Under the pieces are notes generated by a model that had not been told where the DNA came from, searched no databases, and worked only from the letters and a program-made list of their open reading frames with translations. The position numbers and the translations under genes were made by a program. A DNA stretch of 64,000 nt from Gracilariopsis chorda. Lineage: Eukaryota > Rhodophyta > Florideophyceae > Gracilariales > Gracilariaceae. The DNA lies in NCBI GenBank assembly GCA_003194525.1, contig NBIV01000025.1, positions 310,001 to 374,000 on the forward strand, read 5' to 3'. This document shows, piece by piece, positions 33,421 to 43,420 of the stretch (positions are counted from its first letter, which is position 1; every line of letters begins with the position of its first letter).

Positions 33421-34157
33421 AAAAAAATGGAATGGCTCTTTGAATGTAGCCCAGATATTGCAGTTTCAGTGTCGAAAAACATTTTGTTCTGTCAAAATGA
33501 AAGTTGTAGAGCTTTCTCTTTTCTTTCATTTGAGCCTAACAGATTAATAATTGGTTGAGTAATACCCATGTGAAGAAACCAAAACAAAACTGAGCTGAAA
33601 TATCCCAAACACTGTTCTCCACTATAAATGCCAGTTTGGAGCTCACCCATTATTCGTGCCTTGACGAGCTCCATTCCTTTTCAGTCGGATATCATAGATA
33701 ATGTGTGACACAAACGCTCTATCCACACTGAACGAAATTGCTTCCTCGAAAAAAATAACCGTCACCATCGACAGCAAAACTAACATTAAGCAAGAAAATG
33801 CTTCTCTATTCTAGCGTTCTTATTTTTCGTGGCACAAAATTGTACAGAGCTCTACATCACTGAGATGCATTTCTTACCATCCAAACAGACAAAACAGAAA
33901 AATCGCTAATCTATATAACAATAGAAAGTAAACATAAGCCGTAGACTACGAAGAACGGCCGTTGTTGGGTCTCATATGCCTACTATGCTACGATTGAAAA
34001 AAGAAGGAATCATATCGATCGGGTACAAGCAAATATCTTCGTTAGTAAAACAAGACTGTTCTTAATTACTTCCTTTCCAATCGCTCCCACTTGAAAAGTA
34101 CTCCGCTTGCTTTTGTAGGTCATTATTCTAGTAGCGATCCAAACAATTCTTCAGTAA
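33421..34157. other. Spacer, no gene recognised
   Basis: AT-rich sequence with a sharp change of composition from the G/T-rich copia-2c at about 33420. No coding, RNA or transposon-end signal seen. Confidence 0.4.
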
Positions 34158-35041
34158 TTAGGCCTCAAAATTTTCTTCGCGTGCGGAAGAAACATGAGAA
34201 AATGCCACAACCGACAACCGTAAACTGCCATTCTGCATTAATTCCCGGCTGATTGTACGTATCACTAGTACTGAAACCGTTCCCTTACGGAGGCTGTACT
34301 GCTCCCATAAATTATCCGATGTAATTCGCTTCGTCATCACGCCCTGCACGAACTGCGAAGAACATCGAAACATATGAAATGATTAAAGCATAAAGCTACT
34401 TGGTACTTTGTAGAAACTTCTTAAACACTTCTTCCACTCCATCCAGTCAACCTCAGTGGTATTGAAAGCTTTGTCAGAAGCAGAAAACTCATTAAGAACT
34501 TCCATTTTTTCCCCTTGACCAAAGAATTCAAACTGCTTCAGTCTTCCTTTTACCAAACCAAAAGCTGCATCACACCGATTCTCGGTGTGACTTGCAACCA
34601 AGAAGCGTAAATTTATGTCATCTTACTAGCCCATAGAAAACCTCCATAGTAGATTCTACATCATAAACAGCTTTTTGTTCTGGCCACTGCAATTATCCGC
34701 ATGTAGATCAATGGTTCTATGAGGTGCAGTCGGAGAAACTAAAATAGAACCTTCTCAGCAAAATCAAATACCAGGTGGAGTGAAGACGATGAAAGGGACG
34801 AAATGGCGCTCGTCAGAACAGTTAAGTATAATGTAAACTCTTGCGATGCCTCTGCACGATGTTTCTGAAGCGCAGAGAGTAGTGTTTCCTTGAGATGCGT
34901 ACTTTTGCTACTGTTTGCTGAGTTCAAGAGAGTAGTGAATTGATCACAAAAGTCACTGCCTGCCTTCAGAATGCGCAGCGTTAAATATTGAGATGTCCAA
35001 ACCTTGGGGAACACACCTTTCGTCAGTGCTGCATTTGGCAC
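34158..35041 (-). pseudogene. Broken DUF7869-like transposase/integrase gene
   Basis: On the minus strand: a helical segment with SSSLHLVFDFAEKVLF (34740-34800), then after a frame change LHADNCSGQNKKLFMM (near 34690), three stop codons, and LRFLVASHTENRCDAAFGLV with KGRLK (34550-34620). The combination FDFAEK, DNC-x-GQNK and a later (A/G)HT-x3-CD-x2-FG-x-(V/I)K is the signature of the DUF7869 family, found in many algal and animal genomes and thought to be a transposase-like nuclease. At least three nonsense codons and two frame changes show it is dead. Family assignment is from pattern memory. Confidence 0.6.
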
Positions 35042-36339
35042 GGAAAGCTTGGATTGGTGTGCATCTGCTTTTGCAATGTCCTTCCACCTTTAGGAATACG
35101 ACTGATAGAGATTTTCTCTTTTTCTATCACTGCTCAACCATTGAATTGGTAATACTTTATCTAAACCACGTCCTGTTGGAGATCGGAGTGCGTTTAGGTC
35201 CTTATATTGCCGAACCGGCCAAGGGCTATAGTTGTTTTTAGCGATACTTTTCTTTTGCGACCTTTGAGTCGCTTATTAGAATGAAATTTGAACTCAGAAG
35301 CCTCGCTCACCTGTTAGGAACAGAGTTGCAGTGGTTGAATTGGTTGGAAGTCAATGGTGATGATCCGAGTTAGAAGTTCGGAACATCCATCCATCGGGGT
35401 TTATATATAGTTTCTAGTCTAGTTCCATCAGTGCCACTAGTCGTTGAGATTTCGTTCGAGTTCAACGGTATGATGTTTGGTGTTCGTGCCGGCCTCCATA
35501 AGCGATTGGTTTACCGGGTTCAGTGCCAGATCTAATCGTTTGATGACTTGGAAAATTCCATCAATGCTGATGACTTGTCATCAGACAAGGTCTTGATGAT
35601 CTGGCATGAACCGAGGGTGCCAGTGATGACTTGGCACGACTCCCCGGGAATGTTCCATGCCCGTTCGATCCCTGCTGTACCGTGTGAAGTGTCTGTCAAC
35701 GTTGTGAGTAGTAGGGAACGTGTCCTTTAGAGCCAATATGTCTACAGGATCAACCAAGACTTCTTTGACATGAACATTTTGTCATGTCATATTGACAGGG
35801 TGTCACGAAGATTTCAACTCGGCTTTGAGGCCAGTTTTGCATCGCAAATGGGTAATCGATTTCTTCAGTAGATCGAGTAGAATAAAACTAGCTGGTTTGT
35901 GCACGTTAGAACTGATGCTAGAGCCAATTATGCTCAAGTAAAGGTAAATAATAACTAATTCTAACAACACCTTAGCAGCAAACCGTTGGATAGTCCGGGG
36001 ATATACCTGGACTATCGCAGAATAGTCCTACTGAGACACCAATGAACCACGTATTGCATATCGGGACGTAATGTTTCCATTCCCTCCCATCTACAGAAGT
36101 TTGGCTTTTCTTCTTTGCGCTTTTCCTGTGTCCCATTCAACTACCTTTTTGGTTTTCCCGGGGATGCGGAAACGCAAAGCGCCCTGCCCCAGACAATTTC
36201 CATAGGATGGTCTCCTTCTTAGTTCACAGAACTGTATGCAAGAGAGAGAAGCGCATGATAGACCCATTGAGGATGAAAGGGACATTGTGATAACGATTCG
36301 TTGAAATAGAGTCGTGCACTTTCTTCCACGATTTTGTCA
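35042..36339. other. Spacer, no gene recognised
   Basis: No convincing gene. 35540-35830 is rich in TGAC/GTCA motifs, including an 18-bp palindrome, and may be an eroded element. The minus-strand frame at 36219-36344 continues beyond element A (see findings). Confidence 0.35.
35567..35584. repeat. 18-bp palindrome CTGATGACTTGTCATCAG
   Basis: Perfect 8-bp arms around a TT centre, with GATGACTTG repeated at three places within 100 bases. Could be a dimeric protein-binding site or a remnant of a transposon end. Confidence 0.6.
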
Positions 36340-36344
36340 ATGCC
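36340..36344. repeat. Left target duplication of element A (ATGCC)
   Basis: ATGCC precedes the left LTR and is repeated at 47461-47465 after the right LTR. Confidence 0.93.
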
Positions 36345-37226
36345 TGTAGTGCAATGCACTCTGGTGTCTACGGAAGATTGGTTCTCATATGTGAGATTCA
36401 CTAAGCCAGAAATGGGCTAACTTCAAGTATGAGTAGTGTCCCGATAACGGGTCTACAAGGACGTGTGGATACCTGGATAGGTTTGGTTTAAGTTGTTATT
36501 TTGGTAACTGCATTACAGTGGACGTGGAACACGTGGATGAACTGGATTTTGATGACAGCAATGTGTACCCCTTAAGGGCTATATTTATTTAGATATTTAG
36601 TCTTTTATTCTTCTATTGCAGACTAGTGGTACTTAGGCGCTGGCCGGCGGCCGCCGCCACCACAGAATAAAGACAACTGAGTTCGGCCCTGAGTCTTTTC
36701 GCCTTGCGAAGTGTTAAACTCCTCCTGGAGGTACACCGCATTGCGTACGGAATTCTCACCCGGCTCGCGTCAACGAGGAGACAGTACGTACATCCACAGT
36801 GGATTGTCTACTGAACACACCATTGTTTCTGGTTTCGCCCGTTATCAGGCCACCTCTCCGCCCCAGTATTGGGTTTCTTTACCGTCCCGTAATTTCACCT
36901 TAATTCCTCGTCGCTCTGCGACATTTCTTTTTCTCTGCTCACCTTCCGTCGGGTCTTTCCCGCTTTCCGCATGGCCCACGTCGGGTTTCCTTCATTTCCT
37001 TCCGTTTCACCCCCTTTTTGCTACACGTTTCCCCTTTTTCGGGTGTGTTCCGACCGCGGATACCCCGTCACCCAGCCCATCCCACCTCTGTGGTATCTCC
37101 GAAATAACGGCAGTGTTACACCCGCAACGCGGTATACATAGGGCTCTTTCCAGCTGGGACTACCTCATTGAGGGCAAGGTTCCGAGCTGCCTTGGGTGTT
37201 TTTCCCGAACCGTGTTTTGCACTACA
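36345..37226 (+). repeat. Element A 5' LTR (882 bp)
   Basis: TGTAGTGCA...TGCACTACA. A TATA-like AT-rich block occurs near 36580, followed by a GC-rich block (GGCCGGCGGCCGCC near 36640), so transcription probably starts in the second third. Long open frames within it are present in both LTRs simply because they are copies. Confidence 0.95.
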
Positions 37227-37228
37227 AG

Positions 37229-37246
37229 TGGTCTCCCGACCTAGAA
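37229..37246 (+). promoter_or_regulatory. Element A primer-binding site
   Basis: TGGTCTCCCGACCTAGAA begins two bases after the LTR. It would pair with a tRNA ending GGTCGGGAGACCA; I cannot name the tRNA. Element B has the identical 18 bases at the same place. Confidence 0.7.
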
Positions 37247-37305
37247 CGGGCTGGGATTTGTGGCCATTCTGGTTTACTCCGGTTTGTCGGAAGGCTGTCT
37301 TTGGT

Positions 37306-37370
37306 TTGTTTGTTTTTGTTTTTGTTTTTGTTTTTGTTTTTGTTTTTGTTTTTGTTTTTGTTTTTGTTGT
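37306..37370 (+). repeat. (TTTTTG)n microsatellite in the element A leader
   Basis: About nine tandem TTTTTG units in the untranslated leader upstream of gag. Absent from element B, so a later expansion. Confidence 0.9.
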
Positions 37371-37442
37371 TTGTTCGTTTGGTTTCCGAAGTGCTTGTGT
37401 CCGAGAATTGGAAATTAATCACCGCTATCGGCTATCTGCAGT

Positions 37443-39491
37443 ATGCCTACGGCAGTCCCTGGGACCGGTCAGCCTTCAGGTGCACCGCGTGCACCGCGTT
37501 CCAGGATGTCCGTTCCGGAGAAGTTGATTTCCGATACCGTCGGTCCGGTCACTCCGAAACCTCCTTCAGTCTCCTCAGCGCCACAAGCCGTGGCTACGGC
37601 ACCTTCACAATCCGTGGATGATAGCCCGTCAACTACCGGTGAACGGTCTGGGACGTCTGGTTATAGTCTCCTGGAGACGAGGATTAATCTTGCCAATGCG
37701 GCACATCTAACTCTATTGGAGCAAGTCACCGATCTTAATCGAAGATTGAATGACTTCCATGAAAAGGATTTCTCGGAAGATATCCGTCTTCTGAGAGCAG
37801 ATGTGAACTCCATTTTGGAATGCTTAGGTGCTCCTGCTACCTTTGCAGTTGGTTACAAGGAATTCTTCGATGTCGTTAAGTCCCAGTTGACTCGGGTTAC
37901 TAATCGCATGGAAACTCTGGAAGCTCTGTTTCGAGAGGATCAGAAGTCGCTTAGTTGCGAAAGGGTGGAAGTAATTTCAACCGGTCATCGATCGGAACGT
38001 CGTCATCGTTCCAAGCATTCTCGGAAGAAGGTTCACTATCGTGATGGTTCATCGAGTTCCGATTCGGACAGTACCTCGAGTAGTTCGAGTAGTTCATCTT
38101 CCGATGGTTCGCGAGGCGAAGGACGTCGCTGAAGCGAAGCTACCCGGTCGGAGGCCACGTACACCTCCCAAGGAGCTATCCGCGTACGGGAGAAGGGTCG
38201 TCGACACCTCGGCCTGAAAGAATTGAAACCGACGAATCCTCTTTACAAAAAGCTGTTGTCCTACCGCTATTATCGGTTAGATGACTCGTCAAGTAATCGC
38301 ACTGCTAGGGACACCGGCAGGGTGAAGGATTTTATCCGACGTATGGATATTACGTTACAGAGGAACAAATTCTCGGGAGAAGATCCTATCCTGGTGTTGT
38401 ATTTCCTTGCTCGCTTTGTGCAAGAAGCTGACATACTCGAAATGAGTGAAGCTCAAGCGTATGTCGCTTTACCGTACTTCTTAACTGGACTGGCAGAGGA
38501 CCAATTCAACTCCGTAAGAGGTTCATCTTGGGCCTCCGAAGGTGGAGTTACTTGTTGGCCAGAAGCCATTCATTACCTGCTCAGGTCATACGCAACAGGT
38601 AATGCGATTATTGATGCTGTCGTCGCGCTACGCGATACAAAACAGAAGTCTGGAGAAACAGAGACGGTTTATTCAACTCGTATGAACAAAGCGTTTCACC
38701 GCTGTGGTAATGTGTTCACCGCTTCTTTCGAGCGTTGTTCCATGTTTGTGGATGGTCTTGATCCCGCAATCAGGGCATTAGTATCTCGACGTCGCCAGGA
38801 GAAACGCAAGGCTACGTATCTGGAGCTGGTCCAGTATGCTCAAGCTGAGGGTGATAGTCTCCGAGCGAGAAACCCGAAACACTGGAGCTCCCGGGCTCTT
38901 TTTGTGGAAGGTTCATCCTCGTCGTTATCCTTTCTGAATCAGGGAGTAGCAGCTGGGAACGCGGATAATGTCCAGTTTGTTGGAAGCCACGCTAGTTCAT
39001 TAGCGACTACGGAATTACCGACGACGGTTGTTCCAAGTGTGGAAGTTGACCCGGCCTTATACGCTAACCAGAATTGGGTGCCACCAGCATCCCTGGCTTA
39101 TGCGTCGAACGCTACTCGTCATACCCGTCCAGGGTGGGTCAATTCCAAGCCGCCGCAGCAGCATTATCCACAACGTGGCAACTCAGACCAGACGCCTAGT
39201 GGCAACCCCACTTCGCTGATTTGCTACACTTGCTACGAGGAAGGTCACACTTCGCCACAGTGTACCTTTTCCCTTCGGGATATGTGGAAGATCGTTGGAC
39301 GATATGAACGCCTCTCAGTGGATGCGAAGGCTCGCATTCCGAGTAGTTCATATGAAGAAGTGAAGGCACTGCTCCGCAGTATCGCTCAGGACAAGACGCC
39401 GGAACCGTCGCCGTCCGCGAACGGACACATTTCCAACCGCCAGGAACGGGTACAGCCACGTCCCGCGGTGAATCGTGGTCCGAAAAACTAG
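37443..39491 (+). pseudogene. Element A gag
   Basis: One frame of 682 codons from an ATG at 37443, with a single in-frame TGA at 38130-38132. Order: disordered Pro/Ser-rich start; coiled-coil helices around residues 80-170; a Ser/Asp/Arg-rich low-complexity patch; a capsid region beginning LKELKPTNPLYKKLLSYRYY; and one zinc knuckle CYTCYEEGHTSPQC at about residues 594-607. The capsid segment is strongly similar to that of element B, with the same blocks YFLTGLAEDQFNSVRGSS and GGVTCWPEAIHYLLRSYAT. Gag assembles particles in the cytoplasm. The stop codon at 39489 is directly preceded by AAAAAC and a candidate frameshift site. Confidence 0.88.
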
Positions 39492-39516
39492 ATTTGGGAG
39501 CTTCCCCTACGGGAGG
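39482..39516 (+). promoter_or_regulatory. Candidate -1 frameshift site, element A gag/pol
   Basis: The gag frame ends AAA AAC TAG; slipping back one base at AAC enters the pol frame. Twelve bases after AAC a 6-bp stem (39501-39506 with 39511-39516, one G-U pair) closes a 4-base loop. Element B has the same arrangement at its gag stop. The spacer is longer than the usual 5-9 bases and the slip sequence is not canonical at its first base. Confidence 0.45.
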
Positions 39517-40664
39517 GGCGTCTTCCGAGCCGAAGTTGAAAACGCCCGAGGCGCCGCAGCTTCGCTCCCCTGTCAGGATCCCTACCAGGAAAATGGCTCA
39601 AAATGACGTGAGCTCGCACCACTTAGTGGCTCTGCGTCGCCCATGGGTGCGGTCTCGTAATTTCCGTATCCCGGATAGAGTTTTGGTGAGGGGTAAGAGA
39701 AATTATAAGGTTTATTCCGATCTTGGCCTCTCCAACTGGTTTATGGTTAGTCAGTTGTCTGTTCTCGACACAGGCGCTGCTCCGAATCTCATCAACTCAG
39801 GAATAGTCCCCCCCCGGTTTGTGGGACCGCATTCGTGTTGGTCCAGGAATGCATTTGGCAGACGCCAACAACAATCCGCTACGCACGGTTGGAAGCATTT
39901 CTCTGGTGGTGAGATTAGGCACCTGCTTGGTGGAACTAGATTTCGTCATGTGCGAATCACTTGCTGCACCGGTAATCCTCGGTTGTGATTTTTGTGACCG
40001 CTTCGTGGAAGCTATTCGCCCCCGGTCCAGGTCGGTGGAGTTAGAAGATTGTTCAACCGTTCCTATTGTCAGGAAACCTCTGAAGAGAGCTACCAGCAAA
40101 CATGTTCCTTTGCCGTCGGCACAAGAAGTTCCTAACATGGACAGAGCATCTACAAAACTTCGCGTGGCGAAACCAATATCTATACCGAAGGAGTCCCAGG
40201 TGTGGGTTACGGTGATCTCGAAACAACATGGTTTACATGTGGTGCAACCGCTTGCTTCGCTTTACGAACAACGCCAACTTGCCCTGGCTAATGGAGTTGT
40301 CTCTATCGAGCCAGATACACCCTTTAAGGTTCTTGTTGCTAATTTAGGCACTTCCGCACAGTGGCTGGCTAAAAACCAGGTGCTGAGTACGGTACTGCCA
40401 CATCCTCTGGCGATTCTTCCAACGAAGATTCCCATATCCGATGTGCTCGGCGTACAAGACCCTAAGGAGGGGGAGGAGGTTGTCGACAGCGAGGAAGAAG
40501 TGGAAACCATCACTGGTTTGGAAGACAATAGTTCGGGTCTCGAACGTCCGAACGCCTCGGATTCTAAAGCCGTGTCAACGGGAGCTGATGAAATCGACCC
40601 TGTCGAAGAACTTGAGCAGTTGAATTTGGATCATATTCAGGAATCTCATCGTGAGAAGTTTTGA
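39492..40664 (+). pseudogene. Element A protease and linker to RT
   Basis: Pol frame, -1 relative to gag. Retropepsin signature SVLDTGAAPNLINSG around 39760-39790, then a frameshift between about 39800 and 39990, after which the protease continues with HLADANNNPLRTVG and APVILGCDFCDRF (the second conserved protease region). A 200-residue linker with an acidic KEGEE segment follows, and a TGA at 40662-40664 replaces an Arg codon seen in element B. Confidence 0.82.
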
Positions 40665-40667
40665 GAC

Positions 40668-42335
40668 ATGTTAAGAGAGTTTACCACAATGTGGGATGGA
40701 TTCCTTGGTACTATAGGAGTTACGGAACATCGTATCGATTTACTTTCGAATGCTCGGCTTATATCGCAACACCTATATAGGGCTGGCCCTACGGCTAGGG
40801 AAGAGGAAAAGTCTCAGGTGGAGAAGATGCTACGCGCTGGCCTAATAGAACCTGCACAGTCCTCTTGGGCTTCGCCAGTGGTTCTTGTTCCGAAGCCGGA
40901 TGGGTCACGGTGCTTCTGTATTGATTACCGCCGCCTGAACGCGGTTACCGTCAAAGAGGTATCTCCGATTCCACGGATGGACGAGTATATTAACTCCTTG
41001 GGAGGTGCTACAGTGTTTACCGCCCTCGACGCCAACTGGGGTTACTGGCAGGTTCCTATCAGGAAAGGAGATCGCGAGAAGACCGCTTTTGTATGCCATC
41101 AAGGCTTGTATCGCTTTAAGCGAATGCCTTTCGGTTTGACGAACGCCCCGGCAACGTTCCAACGGGCAATCGATATCCTTTTGGCAAGTTTTAAGTGGAA
41201 CACCTGTCTGGTGCATCTTGACGATATTATCGAATTCTCCAATAGCCTGGACGAACATGTTTCCCATGTTCGGGACACAATGAAGGTATTGCGTGACGCA
41301 GGCATTACGCTAAAGCTCAAGAAGTGTGAGTTTTGTACCGATTCGGTGAAATATCTGGGTCACATTATCCGTCCTGGACAGCTCTCGATCGACGAGGTTA
41401 GGGTGAAGTCGCTTAAGGAAGCATAGCATCCGACAGCGCAGACGGAATTGAGATCCTTTCTTGGACTTTGTAACCTCTACCGTCGATTCGCTCTGAACTT
41501 TGCAAAGATTGCGACTCCTCTGAATTAGCTCCTGAGGAAAGGACAACCAGTTAAACTGGAAAGCTTTGGTGAAGCTGAAGCTTCAGCATTTTCGTCTCTT
41601 GTAGACGCCGTTACATCTCCACCAATTCTGGCATTACCCCAACTAGGCTTACCCTTTGAAGTAGACACTGACTCCAGTGCCTACCAGGTAGAGTGTGCTT
41701 TGTTCCAGACAACGGAAGATGGTGACCGACATCCAATTGGATACTGGTCGAGGTCGTTAAACGTCCACGAACGTAACTACTCGGTATCCGAGAAAGAATG
41801 TTTAACCGTCGTCTGGGCGCTAACTACTCTCTGCCCATACCTTATGGGAAACCATTTCAAGGTTCACACCGATCATTCGGCAGTTCGTTGGCTCCTCGAG
41901 ATCTCCGAGCCTTCAGGTCGCTTGATGCGTTGGCGTCTCCGCCTATCGGAATTTGACTCTGATGTTCTGTATAAGAAAGGTGCCCTGAACACACAGGCTG
42001 ACGCCTTATCCCGTTTAGGAAACTCCACAGAAACGGAACCGATTAAGGGTATGGATATACCATGTTTTATGGTTGGGTCCACGGATGGAGAAGTGGAAGA
42101 CGACTCCGAGCTCGGATTGGAAGATGTATGTGATGATTTTCTCGCTACTGAGCCCATAGAGCCATCAGATGGTTCTTTCATTCCTATATCTCCTGAGGAG
42201 ATGATCCGTGAGCAGCAAAAGGATCCACTCTGTACGCAGATCCGCGCTCGCCTCAAACGAGGGTTTCAGTTGCCGTTCGCTATGGAAGAGGTTACCTTGT
42301 CAGGTTGGTTGCTGCAACTCCACAAATTGTGGTAA
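40668..42335 (+). pseudogene. Element A reverse transcriptase and RNase H
   Basis: RT: FCIDYRRLNAVT, TALDANWGYWQVPI, MPFGLTNAPATFQ, then HLDDIIEFSN at about 41214, where the Tyr of YLDD is replaced by His. In-frame TAG codons at 41424-41426 and 41526-41528. RNase H: VDTDSSAYQV (41660), the YSVSEKECLTVVW region, and ALSRLGN near 42015. A frameshift near 42300 separates it from integrase. The active-site change and stops make it non-functional. Confidence 0.88.
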
Positions 42336-43420
42336 CGCATACGCTGCAACAGCGGGTGCTACATATGTCCCATTACGTGAAGTTGGGTGCTCATCCTGGA
42401 GATAAGAAGTTATGTTTAACCTTTTGCAGGGATTTCTACTGGCCTGCGATGGCTTTTGATTGCTATGCAATACGCCGTTCGTGTACGGAATGTTCGAAGA
42501 ATAACGTGAAGTTACGTAAGTACTCGAAGAAGTTAACATTATTCCCTGCACGGGCTCCTCTCGAATATGTGGCTATAGACATTCTTGGAGAATTTATAAG
42601 GACCAGCCGCGGTCATCGGTACTTGCTTGTCATAACTGACAGATTCTCTAAGTTAGTGAGAACTGTGCCGCTGAAAAGGATTACCGCAGCCACGGTCGCG
42701 CAAGCGTTCTTGAACCATTGGGTTTTCTTTTACGGTCCCCCGGTACATTTACTCTCCGATAACGGCTCAAAATTTACCTCTAAGTTCTTTCAGGACGTTT
42801 GTCGAATCTTGGATATCAAGAATATGTTTATTACAACCTATCATCCACAATGTAATGGACAGGTGGAACGATTCAATCGTACTATGCTCAACGCATTGCG
42901 TTCCTATGTTGCTGATCATCCCAAGGAATGGGATTTGTATACTGACGCTATTACCTACGCGTACAACACCCAGGTACATCGAGTTACGAAGTTGGCGCCA
43001 TTCGAACTGGTTCTATCGCGAATTCCGCCCCCAGTGGCCATTGAAGCTCAACCGAGTATCTCGTCGTATCCATCACCAAGATTGTACCGTGATTCCTGGA
43101 AGGAATGGCTGACCAAGATGGTTCCCATCGCACGCAAAGCGATGCAAACCGCGCAAGAAGCTTATAAGCGTAACTTCGATAAGAAGATCCGTACGCCCTT
43201 GCCTTAGGTTAAGGAGGGGGATTTTGTTTTCCTTCGCAAGGAATACTATAATCCCGAAAAGTAAAAGCGCCATAAGTTGTCGCCTATTGCGGACGGACCC
43301 TACCGGGTGATCTCGATTGCTGACGACACAGTCGTATTGGATGTGAATAACCAGCATGAACGGTTTTCACGTTATCGCGTTGCCCTAGCTCCCACTCCAA
43401 CCTTGGAAATAGCGTCATGA
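42305..43420 (+). pseudogene. Element A integrase
   Basis: HHCC zinc region (HMSHYVKLGAHPG with C and C in SCTECSKNN), catalytic core with AIDILGEF (Asp), LLSDNGSKF (Asp) and CNGQVERFNR (Glu), then GPYRVISI of the C-terminal SH3-like fold. In-frame stops at 43205-43207, 43262-43264 and 43418-43420. All three catalytic residues remain, so damage here is by nonsense codons only. Confidence 0.87.

Noticed and set aside
36711..37244. Long open frame inside the element A LTR, repeated at 46945-47526
   Set aside because: Present twice only because the LTRs are copies; Ser/Pro/Phe-rich, crosses the LTR end, and has no homologous frame in the element B LTR.
37222..37422. Asn/Lys repeat peptide on the minus strand
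   Set aside because: Direct product of the (TTTTTG)n microsatellite.
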